From the NCBI RefSeq assembly GCF_020037125.1, contig NZ_JAIQDG010000010.1, forward strand, positions 62,001 through 126,000: a stretch of 64,000 nucleotides of DNA, given 5' to 3'. The stretch's first letter is position 1; each line of letters opens with the position of its first letter. Origin of the DNA: Myxococcus sp. RHSTA-1-4 (GTDB lineage Bacteria > Myxococcota > Myxococcia > Myxococcales > Myxococcaceae). The notes under the pieces were generated by a model. It was not told the origin of the DNA. It ran no database searches and saw nothing but the letters and a program-made list of their open reading frames with translations. The position numbers and the translations under genes were made by a program. Shown here piece after piece: positions 49,182 to 58,064 of this stretch.

Positions 49182-50720
49182 CGCCAGCAGCGCGCCCGCC
49201 CCGGCGAGCAGCACGAAGAGGGCCCCCGCGTTGACGAAGTACTCCAGCGGCAACAGGGGGCCTTCCACGTAGGCACGCACCACGCGATAGCCCACGTGTC
49301 CCAGCAGCCCCAGCAGGGGCAGGTTGATGAGCGGCAGCACCAGCCAGCGCGCCACGCGCCACCAGCCCGACACCGCCTCCGCCACGCCGGTGGTGGCGGT
49401 GTAGCGCCAGGCCGCCGCGCGCGCCGCCCGCACCGCGTCCAGCAGCGCGTCCACGTCCGGCACTCCCAGCAGCGCCGGGTCCAGGCCTCCGGCCCGCACC
49501 ACGCTGCGCGCCTCCGCCAGCGCCGTGCGCGCGGCGGACTCCACGCCGAAGTCGTCCTCGAAGGGCTCCACCACCGCGGCCTCCGCGGCCCGCGCGCGCG
49601 TGCGGCCGCGCACCACGTCCACCACCGTGGAGGTCGCCGCGACGGCCAGGCCCGCCGGCAGGCTGGCCCGCCCCACCAGGGCCGCCGCGCCCAGCCCGCT
49701 CGCGCCCCACAGCGACAGCCGCAGGCCCCACGCCGCGGGTCCCCAGAAGCGCCCTCCGGCCTGACGCCGCACCTCGGCCGCGAGGTGGCCGTGCGCCAGG
49801 TGCAGCCGCCCGTCGAAGTCCGTGCGCAGTCCCTCCGCCGCCTTCTCCAGCCCGGAGCCCAGCGCGTCGCGGGTGCGCGACAGCAGTGCCTCCGTCTCCT
49901 TCAGCGCTGCGTCCACGCGCGAGGACACCTCCTCCAGCGCTCCCAGCGCGTTGGTGCGCCGCACGCGCGCGGCCACCGCCTGGGTGGCCAGCCCGCGCAG
50001 GTGGAAGAGGAGGGCGCCGAACTCGCCGGACACGTCCCGGCCGTCCTTCGCCGCCAGCGCGCTGATGGCGAAGACGGGCACGTCCTCCTGGGCCAGCCCG
50101 TACTGCTCGGAGGCCACGCGGCGCACCTGTGTCTTCAGCGTCTCGCGCGACTCCGGGGACAGCTCGTCCGCGAAGTTGAGGATGAAGACGAGCGCGCGGC
50201 GGCGGGCGAACTCCGTGAGGAACTCCACCTGCGAGGCCTCCGCCACGCTGCCCCGGTGCATCACCACCAGCGCCACGTCCGCGCGCTCCAGCGCGGCGCG
50301 CGCCACGTCCCGGTGGGTGGTGGCCACGCTGTTGAGGTCCGGCGTGTCGATGAACACCTGGCCGCTCCACAGGCCCTGCGGGCCGGGCGCGTACCTCATG
50401 ACTCGCGCGCCCGTCTGGGCCAGCGCGTCCGCGGCGGCGCCGTCCGGGGCGAACACGGTGGCGGCGGTGCTGGTGGGACGGTCCACGCCCTCACGCGACA
50501 GGGGCTGGCCGGCCAGGGCGTTGAGGAGGGTGGACTTGCCCGCGCCGGTGGCGCCCACCAGCGCCACGGCCAGCGGCGCGTCCTTGCGCGCCACGCCGCG
50601 CGCGTAGTCGTCCACGAGCCGCTCCAGGCGCGCCGCGTGCGGTTGCAGCGCCGGCAGCTCGAGGGCGGTCTTCAAGAGGGAGCGAAGGGCTTCAGGGTCG
50701 GGAAGGCTCGTCTCGTCCAC
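49023..50720 (-). CDS. Dynamin/EngA-like GTPase with C-terminal membrane helices
   Basis: A 565-aa protein from GTG 50720. The P-loop is GATGAGKSTLLNAL, switch II is FIDTPDLNS, and FILNFADELS supplies the guanine-recognition region. A helical middle carries ALKETEALLSRTRDALG. Two hydrophobic stretches near the C-terminus (LVLPLINLPLLGLLGHVGYR, YFVNAGALFVLLAGAGALLASASL) anchor it to the membrane. The layout resembles YcjX/DUF-type and dynamin-like bacterial GTPases, but no exact family is certain. It overlaps the convergent M23 gene by 159 bp. Confidence 0.8.
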   Translation of the reverse strand: MDETSLPDPEALRSLLKTALELPALQPHAARLERLVDDYARGVARKDAPLAVALVGATGAGKSTLLNALAGQPLSREGVDRPTSTAATVFAPDGAAADALAQTGARVMRYAPGPQGLWSGQVFIDTPDLNSVATTHRDVARAALERADVALVVMHRGSVAEASQVEFLTEFARRRALVFILNFADELSPESRETLKTQVRRVASEQYGLAQEDVPVFAISALAAKDGRDVSGEFGALLFHLRGLATQAVAARVRRTNALGALEEVSSRVDAALKETEALLSRTRDALGSGLEKAAEGLRTDFDGRLHLAHGHLAAEVRRQAGGRFWGPAAWGLRLSLWGASGLGAAALVGRASLPAGLAVAATSTVVDVVRGRTRARAAEAAVVEPFEDDFGVESAARTALAEARSVVRAGGLDPALLGVPDVDALLDAVRAARAAAWRYTATTGVAEAVSGWWRVARWLVLPLINLPLLGLLGHVGYRVVRAYVEGPLLPLEYFVNAGALFVLLAGAGALLASASLAGAARRAGAAGRARFVEALAALGGRLVEAVDDGLRPGREAARRLLALR

Positions 50721-50806
50721 GCGGGGACAGAGCCTCTCCCGGCTGTGTCCGGGTGGCCACCGAGAAGATGCACGGAGGGTGCGCCAGCGTGCACTTTCCC
50801 GGGCCT

Positions 50807-51568
50807 TCAGCGGGGCCGGGCGAGGCCGGGCAGGAAGAGGTAGTCGGATTGCACCGAGAGCCCCCGGTGCTCGGCGAGACGCAGGAGCGACAGGCCCTCC
50901 ACGAAGATGAAGGGCTCCGTGTCCGCCTCCTCGTCCCTGGGGGTGAAGGAACTTGCCTGCGCGCGGAAGTGGCGGTCTCGCTCCTCCAGGAGCGCCTGGA
51001 GGGCGGCGTCGAAGGACTCCTGCTCGCGTGCCAGGAGGGCCCGGCACATGGCGAGCCGGGGGAAGTCCTGGCCGTCCATGATTCGCTCCAGGGACTCCAG
51101 CAGGGGCTCCACGCGGCCGGGCGCCGTGTCGTCTCCGGTGGCCATGAGGCCCAGCAGGCGCGCGTAGAGGAAGTCCTCCTCGAACTCGTGGCCCTTCACG
51201 AGCGTGTCCGTGGACAGGTGGACGATGTCGCGGGCCAGTTCGTCCGCTCCGGAAGCCAGTGCGTCGCAGAGCGGCCCGTAGTGGCCCGTGGCGGTGAAGC
51301 GGTTGAAGGGGCGCCGTGCACCCGTCGCCCACTGGAGCAGCCGGCGGCGGGCCTCACCGGAGCGCGCAAGACGCTCGCGGAAGGTGGCCCCGTCCGCGTA
51401 CGCGAGCAGCCGGGCAATGGCGGCGGCGCGGGTGTAGCGCGAGAGGTGGAAGAAGATACGCTCGATTTCCTCGGGAGGCCGGCTGCCCTGTGACAGCTCC
51501 TCCTCCAGCAACGCGGCCTTGGCGCTCGCGGATGTCTCGAGCGCGCGCATGTTCGGGGCGTTCATCAT
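50807..51568 (-). CDS. Imm49-family immunity protein (cluster B)
   Basis: A 253-aa, all-alpha protein homologous to the cluster A Imm49 protein (15489). Shared elements include KGHEFEEDFLYARLLGLM, FPRLAMCRALLA, and FIFVEGLSLLRLAEHRGL near the C-terminus. A second Met follows immediately (51565). A GAGGTG precedes it. As the last gene of cluster B it is 28 bases after the MXAN_0049-like gene; dual immunity to the upstream toxin is a reasonable inference. Confidence 0.8.
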   Translation of the reverse strand: MMNAPNMRALETSASAKAALLEEELSQGSRPPEEIERIFFHLSRYTRAAAIARLLAYADGATFRERLARSGEARRRLLQWATGARRPFNRFTATGHYGPLCDALASGADELARDIVHLSTDTLVKGHEFEEDFLYARLLGLMATGDDTAPGRVEPLLESLERIMDGQDFPRLAMCRALLAREQESFDAALQALLEERDRHFRAQASSFTPRDEEADTEPFIFVEGLSLLRLAEHRGLSVQSDYLFLPGLARPR

Positions 51569-51596
51569 TCACCTCCATCGAGCAGGGGCGGCATCT

Positions 51597-52202
51597 TCAA
51601 TCGGTCCGGAACTCGGCCCCGTAGTCTTCGATGTTCTGGAAGATCATCCCGTCGCACCCAGCGCGCAGGATGTCCTTGCCGAGGTCTTCGCGGACGATGA
51701 AGAGGTTGCTCTTCTCCTTGAGCCGGAAGAGCCTGGCGTCGGGAGGAATCTTCGATTCGTCCAATACCAGATTGTGGAAGTGGAAGACCTGATCGGGGCG
51801 GATCTCCGAGCACCAGAACCTGGACTTCTCCCGAGCCACGCACTCCAGCGTGCCGACAGGGTTGACGATGAAATAGGGCTCTTGGACGAAACGGCCTCGC
51901 TGGTTGCGGATGCGTACAGGCAGGAATTCAATGGCCGCACCGGATTTCTCTTCCAGCACACCCTTGAGCTTTTCGGAAACGATGAGGAGATGCAGTGTGT
52001 TGGGAATGGAGTCTGTCAGCTTGATGCCGCGCGAGTCATCGAGCTGGAATACGGTGTCCGTCGGGAACCATGACTTCACCGATACACCTTCGTGCAGTAG
52101 ATAGGATTCCATGCAGTGCATCAGGAAGTCCGAATCCTTCGTGATCCATGCGAATGAATCGTCCTCATCGTCGTTGACCCAGGGGTAGAATTTCACGCGC
52201 AT
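51597..52202 (-). CDS. Immunity protein, MXAN_0049/Imm11-like family (cluster B)
   Basis: A 201-aa acidic protein from ATG 52202 with AAGGAGG six bases upstream. The core YFIVNPVGTLECVAREKSRFW and LDESKIPPDARLFRLKEKS aligns with the cluster A protein. An upstream in-frame extension to 52760 is antisense to the toxin gene region and is not supported. G+C falls to about 48% locally (52081-52140), the lowest seen in the window, pointing to recent transfer with its toxin. Confidence 0.85.
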   Translation of the reverse strand: MRVKFYPWVNDDEDDSFAWITKDSDFLMHCMESYLLHEGVSVKSWFPTDTVFQLDDSRGIKLTDSIPNTLHLLIVSEKLKGVLEEKSGAAIEFLPVRIRNQRGRFVQEPYFIVNPVGTLECVAREKSRFWCSEIRPDQVFHFHNLVLDESKIPPDARLFRLKEKSNLFIVREDLGKDILRAGCDGMIFQNIEDYGAEFRTD

Positions 52203-52240
52203 TCCTCCTTGACGTTGAATTGCAGTTGAGGTGCGGCAGT

Positions 52241-53050
52241 TCAGAGGCTGAGTTTTCCTTTGGGGGGCTTGATTTTGATGAGTGCGTTGATGCTCGCTCC
52301 GGCATCCAGCGGTCGGCTCTCGCCGAACCTCACGACATACCCCCAATACACGTCCTGAAGCTTGAATAGCGTGCGAGGAATGGACTCCGGAGGCTTCCAG
52401 CCTTCGCATATCTTGCCGAGTTGGCCGCGCACCAGTCGCTTCACGTCCGCGCAGTCCGTCTTCACCTGAGCGGTGTAGTCCTGGTGGAAGTCGTAGTGGC
52501 AGGGCAGTCGGTGCACGTTGCAGTAGCGCAGGGCTTGATTCTGCCACGCCTCCTTGTGCTGCCGTCGTGCGTCCTCGCCCAGCCCCTTCCACACCTCGAA
52601 GCCGGACCTGTTGCCACGCTTGAGCAGGTACACCGCCACCACATGCGAGAAACCCGGCAGGAAGATGATGTTCTTGCCGTTGTTCACGTCGTAGAGCACG
52701 CGCTTGAGGATTTCCAACTCTTCGTCGGTGAACACCTCGCCTGGGATGAACACCTCGCACGGCAGCAGGTGGTGGCCGATGTTGGAGTAGGGCCTCAGCC
52801 CGTTGATGAAGTAGTCGAAGTGGTAGAGGGCTGCGTGCGCAGGGGAGTGCTTGGGCACGCCCTTGTCGCGTGGGGCCACGTCGTAGAACTTCAAGTATTC
52901 GAGAATCTTCGCGTCGTTGTCGTAGACGCGCTGGCGCCGCCCGGCGTTGGCCTTCAGCTCGGCCCGGCCGTTGTCCAGGTACGTGTTCGGGTTGCGCCCC
53001 AGCACCGCGATGACGGGCATGCTGTTGAGGATGTGGGAGTCGTCTGCCAT
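52241..53050 (-). CDS. Probable AHH/HNH-type nuclease effector (toxin), cluster B
   Basis: A 269-aa protein from ATG 53050. The core NIGHHLLPCEVF (His93-His94), NNGKNIIFLP (123-132) and HYDFHQDYTAQV (His185, His189) has the same order of motifs as the cluster A toxin (HHLIPKGLF, NVIILP, NHAAY). Its other regions (VLGRNPNTYLDNGRAELKAN, RNRSGFEVWKG) differ. A DNase or RNase toxin delivered by the T6SS is inferred. Upstream of it lies the ketosynthase-like gene, downstream the two immunity genes. Confidence 0.75.
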   Translation of the reverse strand: MADDSHILNSMPVIAVLGRNPNTYLDNGRAELKANAGRRQRVYDNDAKILEYLKFYDVAPRDKGVPKHSPAHAALYHFDYFINGLRPYSNIGHHLLPCEVFIPGEVFTDEELEILKRVLYDVNNGKNIIFLPGFSHVVAVYLLKRGNRSGFEVWKGLGEDARRQHKEAWQNQALRYCNVHRLPCHYDFHQDYTAQVKTDCADVKRLVRGQLGKICEGWKPPESIPRTLFKLQDVYWGYVVRFGESRPLDAGASINALIKIKPPKGKLSL

Positions 53051-53069
53051 GACATGAGCCTCCGGCACT

Positions 53070-54155
53070 TCACGCGTTGCCCAGGCGGATGGCGGCCGCC
53101 CGGCCCGATTCGGAAAGGGAGAGGACGAGCGCCTGTCCCTCGGGGTTGTGGCCCCAGACGAAGGCCCCCACCGCCACGCCCAGGGCCAGGGGAGCGCTCG
53201 CCGCGCCCGTCTCGCCCAGACACTCCGCGGGCAACGTGGCGCGGCAGCGCTCGAAGTCCACGTGCTCGCGCGTGAGGAACATCTGCGCGTGGCCCCACGC
53301 CTGGGCTCGCCATGCCTCGCCGTTGAGATCCAGGAGCACGTCCCCCACGAAGGGCCGCTGCTCCGGGAGCACACGACGGACGACCTCGGCCAGGGCGCGA
53401 CCGAGCTCCTCGGGTGTTGATGGCGCCCCTTGCTCCCGCGACTCCGACAAGGCCACGGCGAGCACCCGGCCGCCTCGCGCCGCGCACCGGCCGCGCGCCA
53501 CGGTGCCGGCTTCCACCAGCACGGCCGCGCCCGCTTCGCCTGGCATCGTGCCCATGGGGCCGAGCGCGCCCTTCAGCCGTCCCTGACCGCACAGCCACGA
53601 GAGGCTTTCCGCGTCCAGGTACGAGTCAGCGGCCAGCACCACCACCCGGTCTACCCGGCGCGCGGCCATATCTTCTCCAGCGCGCTGAACGGCTTCGGCC
53701 AGGGCGCAGTGCCCCAGCCCCAGCACCCGCATATGTCCCGGCGCCCACGGAATGCGCAGGGCCTCCACCACCGGCCGGGCGTACAGCCGTTCCCAGGCAT
53801 CGGGCGCTTCGTCCAGCAACTCCGAGAAGCGCTCCGTGTCGGCGGCGGGGCCCAGCAGCGTCAGGCCCGTGCGGCGCCAGAAGTCCTCGTCCGTGGCGGG
53901 CGGCAGCTCCGCGCCGTGCACCAGGTCCGCGAAGGCGCCCAGCGCCAGCCGCACCCAGGCGCCCGGCCCGGTGAAGCCCTCCGCGAAGCCCGTCACGGGG
54001 TAGCCCACCACGGCCGCTTCTCCACCCTCGCCGTCCACCACGCGAAAGGTGGGGTGCGTGTGCGGACGGTCCATGTCCGCGCGCAGGGCGGCGAGGGTGC
54101 CCACCGCGCCATAACCCACCGCCGTCATCATTCCCAATCCCGTCACCGCGAGCAT
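53070..54155 (-). CDS. Beta-ketoacyl synthase-like (thiolase-fold) protein, cluster B
   Basis: A 361-aa paralogue of the cluster A protein at 16286. LAVTGLGMMTAVGYGAVGT opens the fold, LGLGHCALAEAVQRAG carries Cys150 and DRVVVLAADSYLD follows. DVLLDLNGEAWRAQAWGH and ECLGETGAASAPLALG again replace the ketosynthase histidine motifs. Conservation of the altered site in both copies suggests a defined but different function. Here the gene lies between the PAAR-like and toxin genes, whereas in cluster A it is last. Confidence 0.8.
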   Translation of the reverse strand: MLAVTGLGMMTAVGYGAVGTLAALRADMDRPHTHPTFRVVDGEGGEAAVVGYPVTGFAEGFTGPGAWVRLALGAFADLVHGAELPPATDEDFWRRTGLTLLGPAADTERFSELLDEAPDAWERLYARPVVEALRIPWAPGHMRVLGLGHCALAEAVQRAGEDMAARRVDRVVVLAADSYLDAESLSWLCGQGRLKGALGPMGTMPGEAGAAVLVEAGTVARGRCAARGGRVLAVALSESREQGAPSTPEELGRALAEVVRRVLPEQRPFVGDVLLDLNGEAWRAQAWGHAQMFLTREHVDFERCRATLPAECLGETGAASAPLALGVAVGAFVWGHNPEGQALVLSLSESGRAAAIRLGNA

Positions 54156-54168
54156 TCGCGAGTGCCTC

Positions 54169-54633
54169 CTACGGCTTCTTCCCGCAGCACAGGCACGTCA
54201 CCTTGTCCGGGGGCACGCCCACGGCCACCAGGGGCGGCTGCACGAGGGGAAAGGGCGGCGTGTTCTTGTTGTTGTGGGTCATCAAGTCGAGGGCCCGCGC
54301 CACGCCCTTGCCCTCCACCTTCACGTCGAACGAGTAGGTGGCGAACTCGGCCTTGCCCTTCGTCTTTCCCGAGAAGACGCCTCCCCCTGCCGTGCCCGCC
54401 TCGTTTCCCGTGCTGGTGGAGAAGGTGGAGTCCTTCACGCAGAGGGGATTGCCCTCCACCTCCACCGTCTTCGCCGTTCCGGCCGCGTCCGAGGACTTCG
54501 CCACGTTCGGGTACGGAACGGGCACGGGCCCGGCGGGGCTCGGTGTCTTGCACACGTCAGGAAAGGCGACGGTGGTGCCACCCGAGTCCTTGTGCACCAG
54601 GCTGCGGCCATTGGCTCCAACGCTGTTGCTCAT
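54169..54633 (-). CDS. PAAR-like (DUF4150) spike protein, cluster B
   Basis: A 154-aa protein with AAGGAG before the ATG. It shares DVCKTPSPAGPVPVPYPNVAKS, KDSTFSTSTGNEAGTAGGG, SGKTKGKAEF and NTPPFPLVQPP with the cluster A PAAR-like protein. It ends with CLCCGKKP. It would sit at the tip of the T6SS spike and recruit the separate toxin. I see no fused toxin. Confidence 0.9.
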   Translation of the reverse strand: MSNSVGANGRSLVHKDSGGTTVAFPDVCKTPSPAGPVPVPYPNVAKSSDAAGTAKTVEVEGNPLCVKDSTFSTSTGNEAGTAGGGVFSGKTKGKAEFATYSFDVKVEGKGVARALDLMTHNNKNTPPFPLVQPPLVAVGVPPDKVTCLCCGKKP

Positions 54634-54675
54634 GCGCTGCTCCTTCCGGGGGCTGCCGGTGCTTCAACGATTCAT

Positions 54676-56013
54676 TCAGGAGGCCAGGGCGTGCATCCGC
54701 ATCCGGGCCTCCCACGCGCGCGCAGCCTGGAGTTGGACGTGCTGCACGGTGGCCCAGGTGCGCGTCTCCACGCCGAGCGCGCCCCCGGTTCGCAGCGTCA
54801 GTTCCAGGGCCAGCGGTCCCCGTCGGCGCATGGGGGCCGTTTCCAGCGCATCGAGCAGCCGCGCCGCCGTGTATGGATGGCCCCCGAGGTAGCGCTTGCT
54901 CGTATCGAAGTCCTCGCGGTTCTCGGCCCACCAGCGCTCCACTTCGGACGCCACCGGCACGGGCAGGTCGTTGTCGGGGCCCGGCCACTCCGGGGTGCGC
55001 TCGTCCGTGGGGAGTGCTTCGTCCTCCTCTCCGTCTTCCCGCTTGCGCACGGTGCGGCCCTCCAGCTTCAGCCCCGTCACGGATGAGAAGGCTTCGGCTG
55101 CCAGAGGCCCCAGGCTGGCGTCGTCCAGCCATGGCACGCAGGCCTCGACCGCCGACACTCGACCGGAGAAGCCCAGTGCCCAGAGTGTGTCCGCGCGCAG
55201 GGCTGGTTGGGCGAGCAGGGGCACCAGCCGCTCCACGTCGGTCGCCTCGCCTCCAAGCGCCACCAGGAGCCGTGCGGTGCGTCCAGCCACGTCCGGTGCC
55301 CTCGTCGCTTCGCGGCATGCGCGCCACATCGTGCGCGGGTTCTGTATGAGTCCCGCCACCAGCGCCGCCGCTCGCTGTTCCGGTGCCGCCGAGTCCAATC
55401 CGCGTGAAGCTCCCGCCGCGTTGGCCTCCTGGGGGAAGCGCCGCGCCGCGTGCAACGCCGCCATCCTCAACTCGGGCCTGGGGTGGGCCAGGGCGCGTAC
55501 CAGGACCTCCGCGCCGGGCGATTCGCCGCGCACCGTCAGCGCGTGAAGCACGGCCGCCGCCACGTCCGGATTCACTTCGCGCCCCATCAGGGGCAGCAGG
55601 TGCGCGGCGAGCCCGGGCCGTTCGCTCAGCTCCAGCGCGCGGGCCACCGCCATGCGCTGCGACTCATCCCCGTGCTGAAGGACGTCCAGCACGGCCGCCA
55701 CGTCGTCGTCCGTGCCCCGGGCCAGCAGCACCCACGCGGCCACCCACGACTTCTCCGCGTCCTCCTCCTCGATACTGGGGCGGGCCATGCGCGCGAGCAC
55801 CTCGGGTCCGCCCGCTTCCAGCACGCCCAGGTACGCACGGAGCCGCTTCTCCGGCCCGTGCATCACCTCCGCCAGCGTGTAGCGGGGAGAGAAGAGGGCA
55901 TGCTCCCATTGCGTCATCAGGAAGCAGGCGTCCGAGGATGCATCCTCCAGCACCTCGAGGTGCAGCCGCGCGTCCGGCCGGCACAGCAGCGGATTCAACC
56001 CGCGTGAGGTCAT
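54676..56013 (-). CDS. HEAT-repeat protein, TIGR02270 family (cluster B)
   Basis: A 445-aa protein from ATG 56013 with GGAGGAG upstream; a longer frame to 56097 adds 28 low-complexity residues. Repeats such as LTVRGESPGAEVLVRALAHPRPELRMAALHAARRF align with the cluster A protein. The C-terminal WWAENREDFDTSKRYLGGHP block is also shared. It is the first gene of cluster B, with 42 bases before the PAAR-like gene. No DUF6484 gene precedes it. Confidence 0.85.
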   Translation of the reverse strand: MTSRGLNPLLCRPDARLHLEVLEDASSDACFLMTQWEHALFSPRYTLAEVMHGPEKRLRAYLGVLEAGGPEVLARMARPSIEEEDAEKSWVAAWVLLARGTDDDVAAVLDVLQHGDESQRMAVARALELSERPGLAAHLLPLMGREVNPDVAAAVLHALTVRGESPGAEVLVRALAHPRPELRMAALHAARRFPQEANAAGASRGLDSAAPEQRAAALVAGLIQNPRTMWRACREATRAPDVAGRTARLLVALGGEATDVERLVPLLAQPALRADTLWALGFSGRVSAVEACVPWLDDASLGPLAAEAFSSVTGLKLEGRTVRKREDGEEDEALPTDERTPEWPGPDNDLPVPVASEVERWWAENREDFDTSKRYLGGHPYTAARLLDALETAPMRRRGPLALELTLRTGGALGVETRTWATVQHVQLQAARAWEARMRMHALAS

Positions 56014-56365
56014 GGCTCCTCCGGCCTGGATGGGAGGAGCCCGCGTCCCATGAAGGCGTGACGGAGGAGCAAACGCGCCCGATGGCGGCGTGACCATGGG
56101 GCAAGGGGCTTGCCAGGGTGTTCATGGGATAACAGGACCGCGAGTCATGACGGAGCGCGCGTCCATCGTTCCAGCGCGGAGCCCCTGCCGCGCTACATCC
56201 AGATGCGCTTGGGAACCAGGGTCGACGGCGACCGGTGCGCCCGGGCAGGCGCCCTGCCTGGAGGGCTCGTCCGCAAGGCTGCTTCCGGGAATGCAACAGG
56301 GCGTCGCCCTTGACGGTGCGCGTTGTGGCGGCGTGGAAGGCGGGAGGAGTAGAAGCGGGGCCACC
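56014..56365. other. Divergent intergenic region without a supportable gene
   Basis: 352 bp between cluster B and the amidinotransferase-fold gene. A TTGACG near 56308 could be a -35 for the rightward gene. No DUF6484 remnant, RNA gene or repeat was recognised. Confidence 0.4.
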
Positions 56366-57262
56366 ATGGACCTCTTCCTCATGTCGCCCCCGGGGCGCGG
56401 CTGGGCCCTGCGTGGTCGGAGCAACTTCCGCAGCCGCGAGGCCCCGCAGGTGGATGCGCGCCAGGCCCGGCGCGAGTGGCTGGCGCTGGCGCGGGAAATC
56501 GAAGCGCGCGGTGGCACGGTGGTGGCGCTGCCGTCCCCGTCGGAGCTGCTGACGGGCATGCCCTACGCCGCGGAATGCGGGCAGGTGATACCGCGCGAGG
56601 GCGCGCCGCCGCTGTTCCTGCTGCCCCGGATGATGAGCGCGCACCGGCAGGCCGAGCGCGAGTACTGGGCACCCCTGGCCCGGAGCCTGGGCATGGAGGT
56701 GGTGGACCCGGGCGTGGGCATATGGGAGGCGCATGGCGACGTGGCCACCTTCGACGGCGCCACGCTGCTGTTCTGGGGCGGGCGCACCACGCTCGACGGC
56801 CTGGAGGCCGCGGCGCGGTACTTCCCCGGTGAGGTGGTCCGCGTGCAGGTCCGCGAGCCCGCCTTCCACGGCAACATGGCGGTGCTCCCGCTTCCCGCGG
56901 TGGACCGGATGCTGGTGTGCCCGGAGGTCATCGCCCCGGACTCGTACGCGCGCCTGCGCGAGCGGTTCGGCGAGCACCGGCTGCTCGTGGTGACGGAGGA
57001 CGAAATCAAGCGCTACGCCACCAACGGGCTGCCGGTGGGGCGCGACCTGCTGGCGCCCTCGGTGGTGCCGGAGGCGGTGCGCGCGCGGGTGGAGGCGCTG
57101 GGCATGCGCGTGGTGCCGCTCACCATGCGCGAGCTGTGCGAGAAGGGCGGTGGCTCGTCGCGGTGCCTCGTGTCGCGCGCGGAGGTGGGCGCGGGGGCGG
57201 TGCGGATTCCGGACGCGTACCGGCTGGCGGCCGTGGCGAAGGACATCGAAGCCGATGCGTGA
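56366..57262 (+). CDS. Amidinotransferase-fold hydrolase (dimethylargininase/arginine deiminase-like)
   Basis: A 298-aa protein with the pentein fold. The substrate-binding IWEAHGDVATFDG, the catalytic His in EPAFHGNMAVLPLP and the nucleophile Cys in GGGSSRCLVSRAEV are present. Such enzymes hydrolyse guanidines: dimethylarginine, arginine or agmatine. Which one cannot be told. The next gene overlaps its stop by 8 bases. ATG 56366 is the first in-frame Met of the fold; longer frames upstream lack support. Confidence 0.83.
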   Translation: MDLFLMSPPGRGWALRGRSNFRSREAPQVDARQARREWLALAREIEARGGTVVALPSPSELLTGMPYAAECGQVIPREGAPPLFLLPRMMSAHRQAEREYWAPLARSLGMEVVDPGVGIWEAHGDVATFDGATLLFWGGRTTLDGLEAAARYFPGEVVRVQVREPAFHGNMAVLPLPAVDRMLVCPEVIAPDSYARLRERFGEHRLLVVTEDEIKRYATNGLPVGRDLLAPSVVPEAVRARVEALGMRVVPLTMRELCEKGGGSSRCLVSRAEVGAGAVRIPDAYRLAAVAKDIEADA

Positions 57263-58064
57263 CGGGGGCGCGCTGGCCCGGGGCGCGGAGGACTTCTTCG
57301 CGCGGCACCCGGGTATGTCGCTGGTGGCGCTGGGCTCGGGCGCACACGCGGACTCGCTGGACCTGGCGCCGCTGGGGCTGCCGGTGCGGTACCTGCCCGC
57401 GGAGCGGAACCTGGACCTGGCGGCGCAGTACCTCGTGTTGAACCAGCTCGCCTTCGGTGGCATCGGCGTGCCGCGCTGGGTGCTGTCGGATTTGTACCTG
57501 CTGCCGGGGGCCATCGGCCTCCTGCGGTGCCCGGCGCGCATGGTGAAGCCGGCGGTGCGCGAGCGGCTGGGGCTGGCCGACGAGGACCCGGCCATCGGCG
57601 CGGCGTACTACGCGGCGCCCTCGGTGACGCCGGGCCTGTTCATCGGCGTGTCGCTGCTGAGCTTCCTGCCGGGCACCGGGGCCGCGCCGTGGGTGAAGGC
57701 GCTCACGCTGGGCATGCTGCGCGCGCGCCGGCTGCGTGGCGTGGCCCAGTGGGACAACCCGAGCGTCCGCGTCCACGCGCGGCTGGGGCCGCTGCGCCTG
57801 GTGGGCCGGGTGCCCGGGGGGCACGAGTACGGTGAGCGCTCGTTCGTCTACGAGACGGACCTGTCGGACAGCGCGCGCGTGGCGGAGGCGATGGAGCGGC
57901 GGCTGTCCCTGGAGCCCACGCGGCGGGTGCCCGTCACGGACCTGTCCACGCTGAGCGGGCTGCTGGACCGCGCCGAAGCGGGGGAGGTGCTGCACCTCGT
58001 CCCGCCCGGGCAGGACGCGGGGCACGTGCTGGTGCGCGAAGGTGCCCTCGACGGCTCACGGTGA
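57255..58064 (+). CDS. Conserved protein of unknown function coupled to the amidinotransferase-fold gene
   Basis: A 269-aa protein whose ATG lies within the previous gene's end. Features are FFARHPGMSLVALGSGAHADSL, LNQLAFGGIGVPRWVLSDLYLLPG, TPGLFIGVSLLSFLPGTG (a hydrophobic stretch), VRVHARLGPLRLVGRVPGGHEYGERSFVYE and a C-terminal VLHLVPPGQDAGHVLV. I recognise no family. The tight overlap suggests it works with the guanidine hydrolase, or is at least expressed with it. It converges with the MBL-fold gene, overlapping by 9 bases. Confidence 0.65.
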   Translation: MRDGGALARGAEDFFARHPGMSLVALGSGAHADSLDLAPLGLPVRYLPAERNLDLAAQYLVLNQLAFGGIGVPRWVLSDLYLLPGAIGLLRCPARMVKPAVRERLGLADEDPAIGAAYYAAPSVTPGLFIGVSLLSFLPGTGAAPWVKALTLGMLRARRLRGVAQWDNPSVRVHARLGPLRLVGRVPGGHEYGERSFVYETDLSDSARVAEAMERRLSLEPTRRVPVTDLSTLSGLLDRAEAGEVLHLVPPGQDAGHVLVREGALDGSR

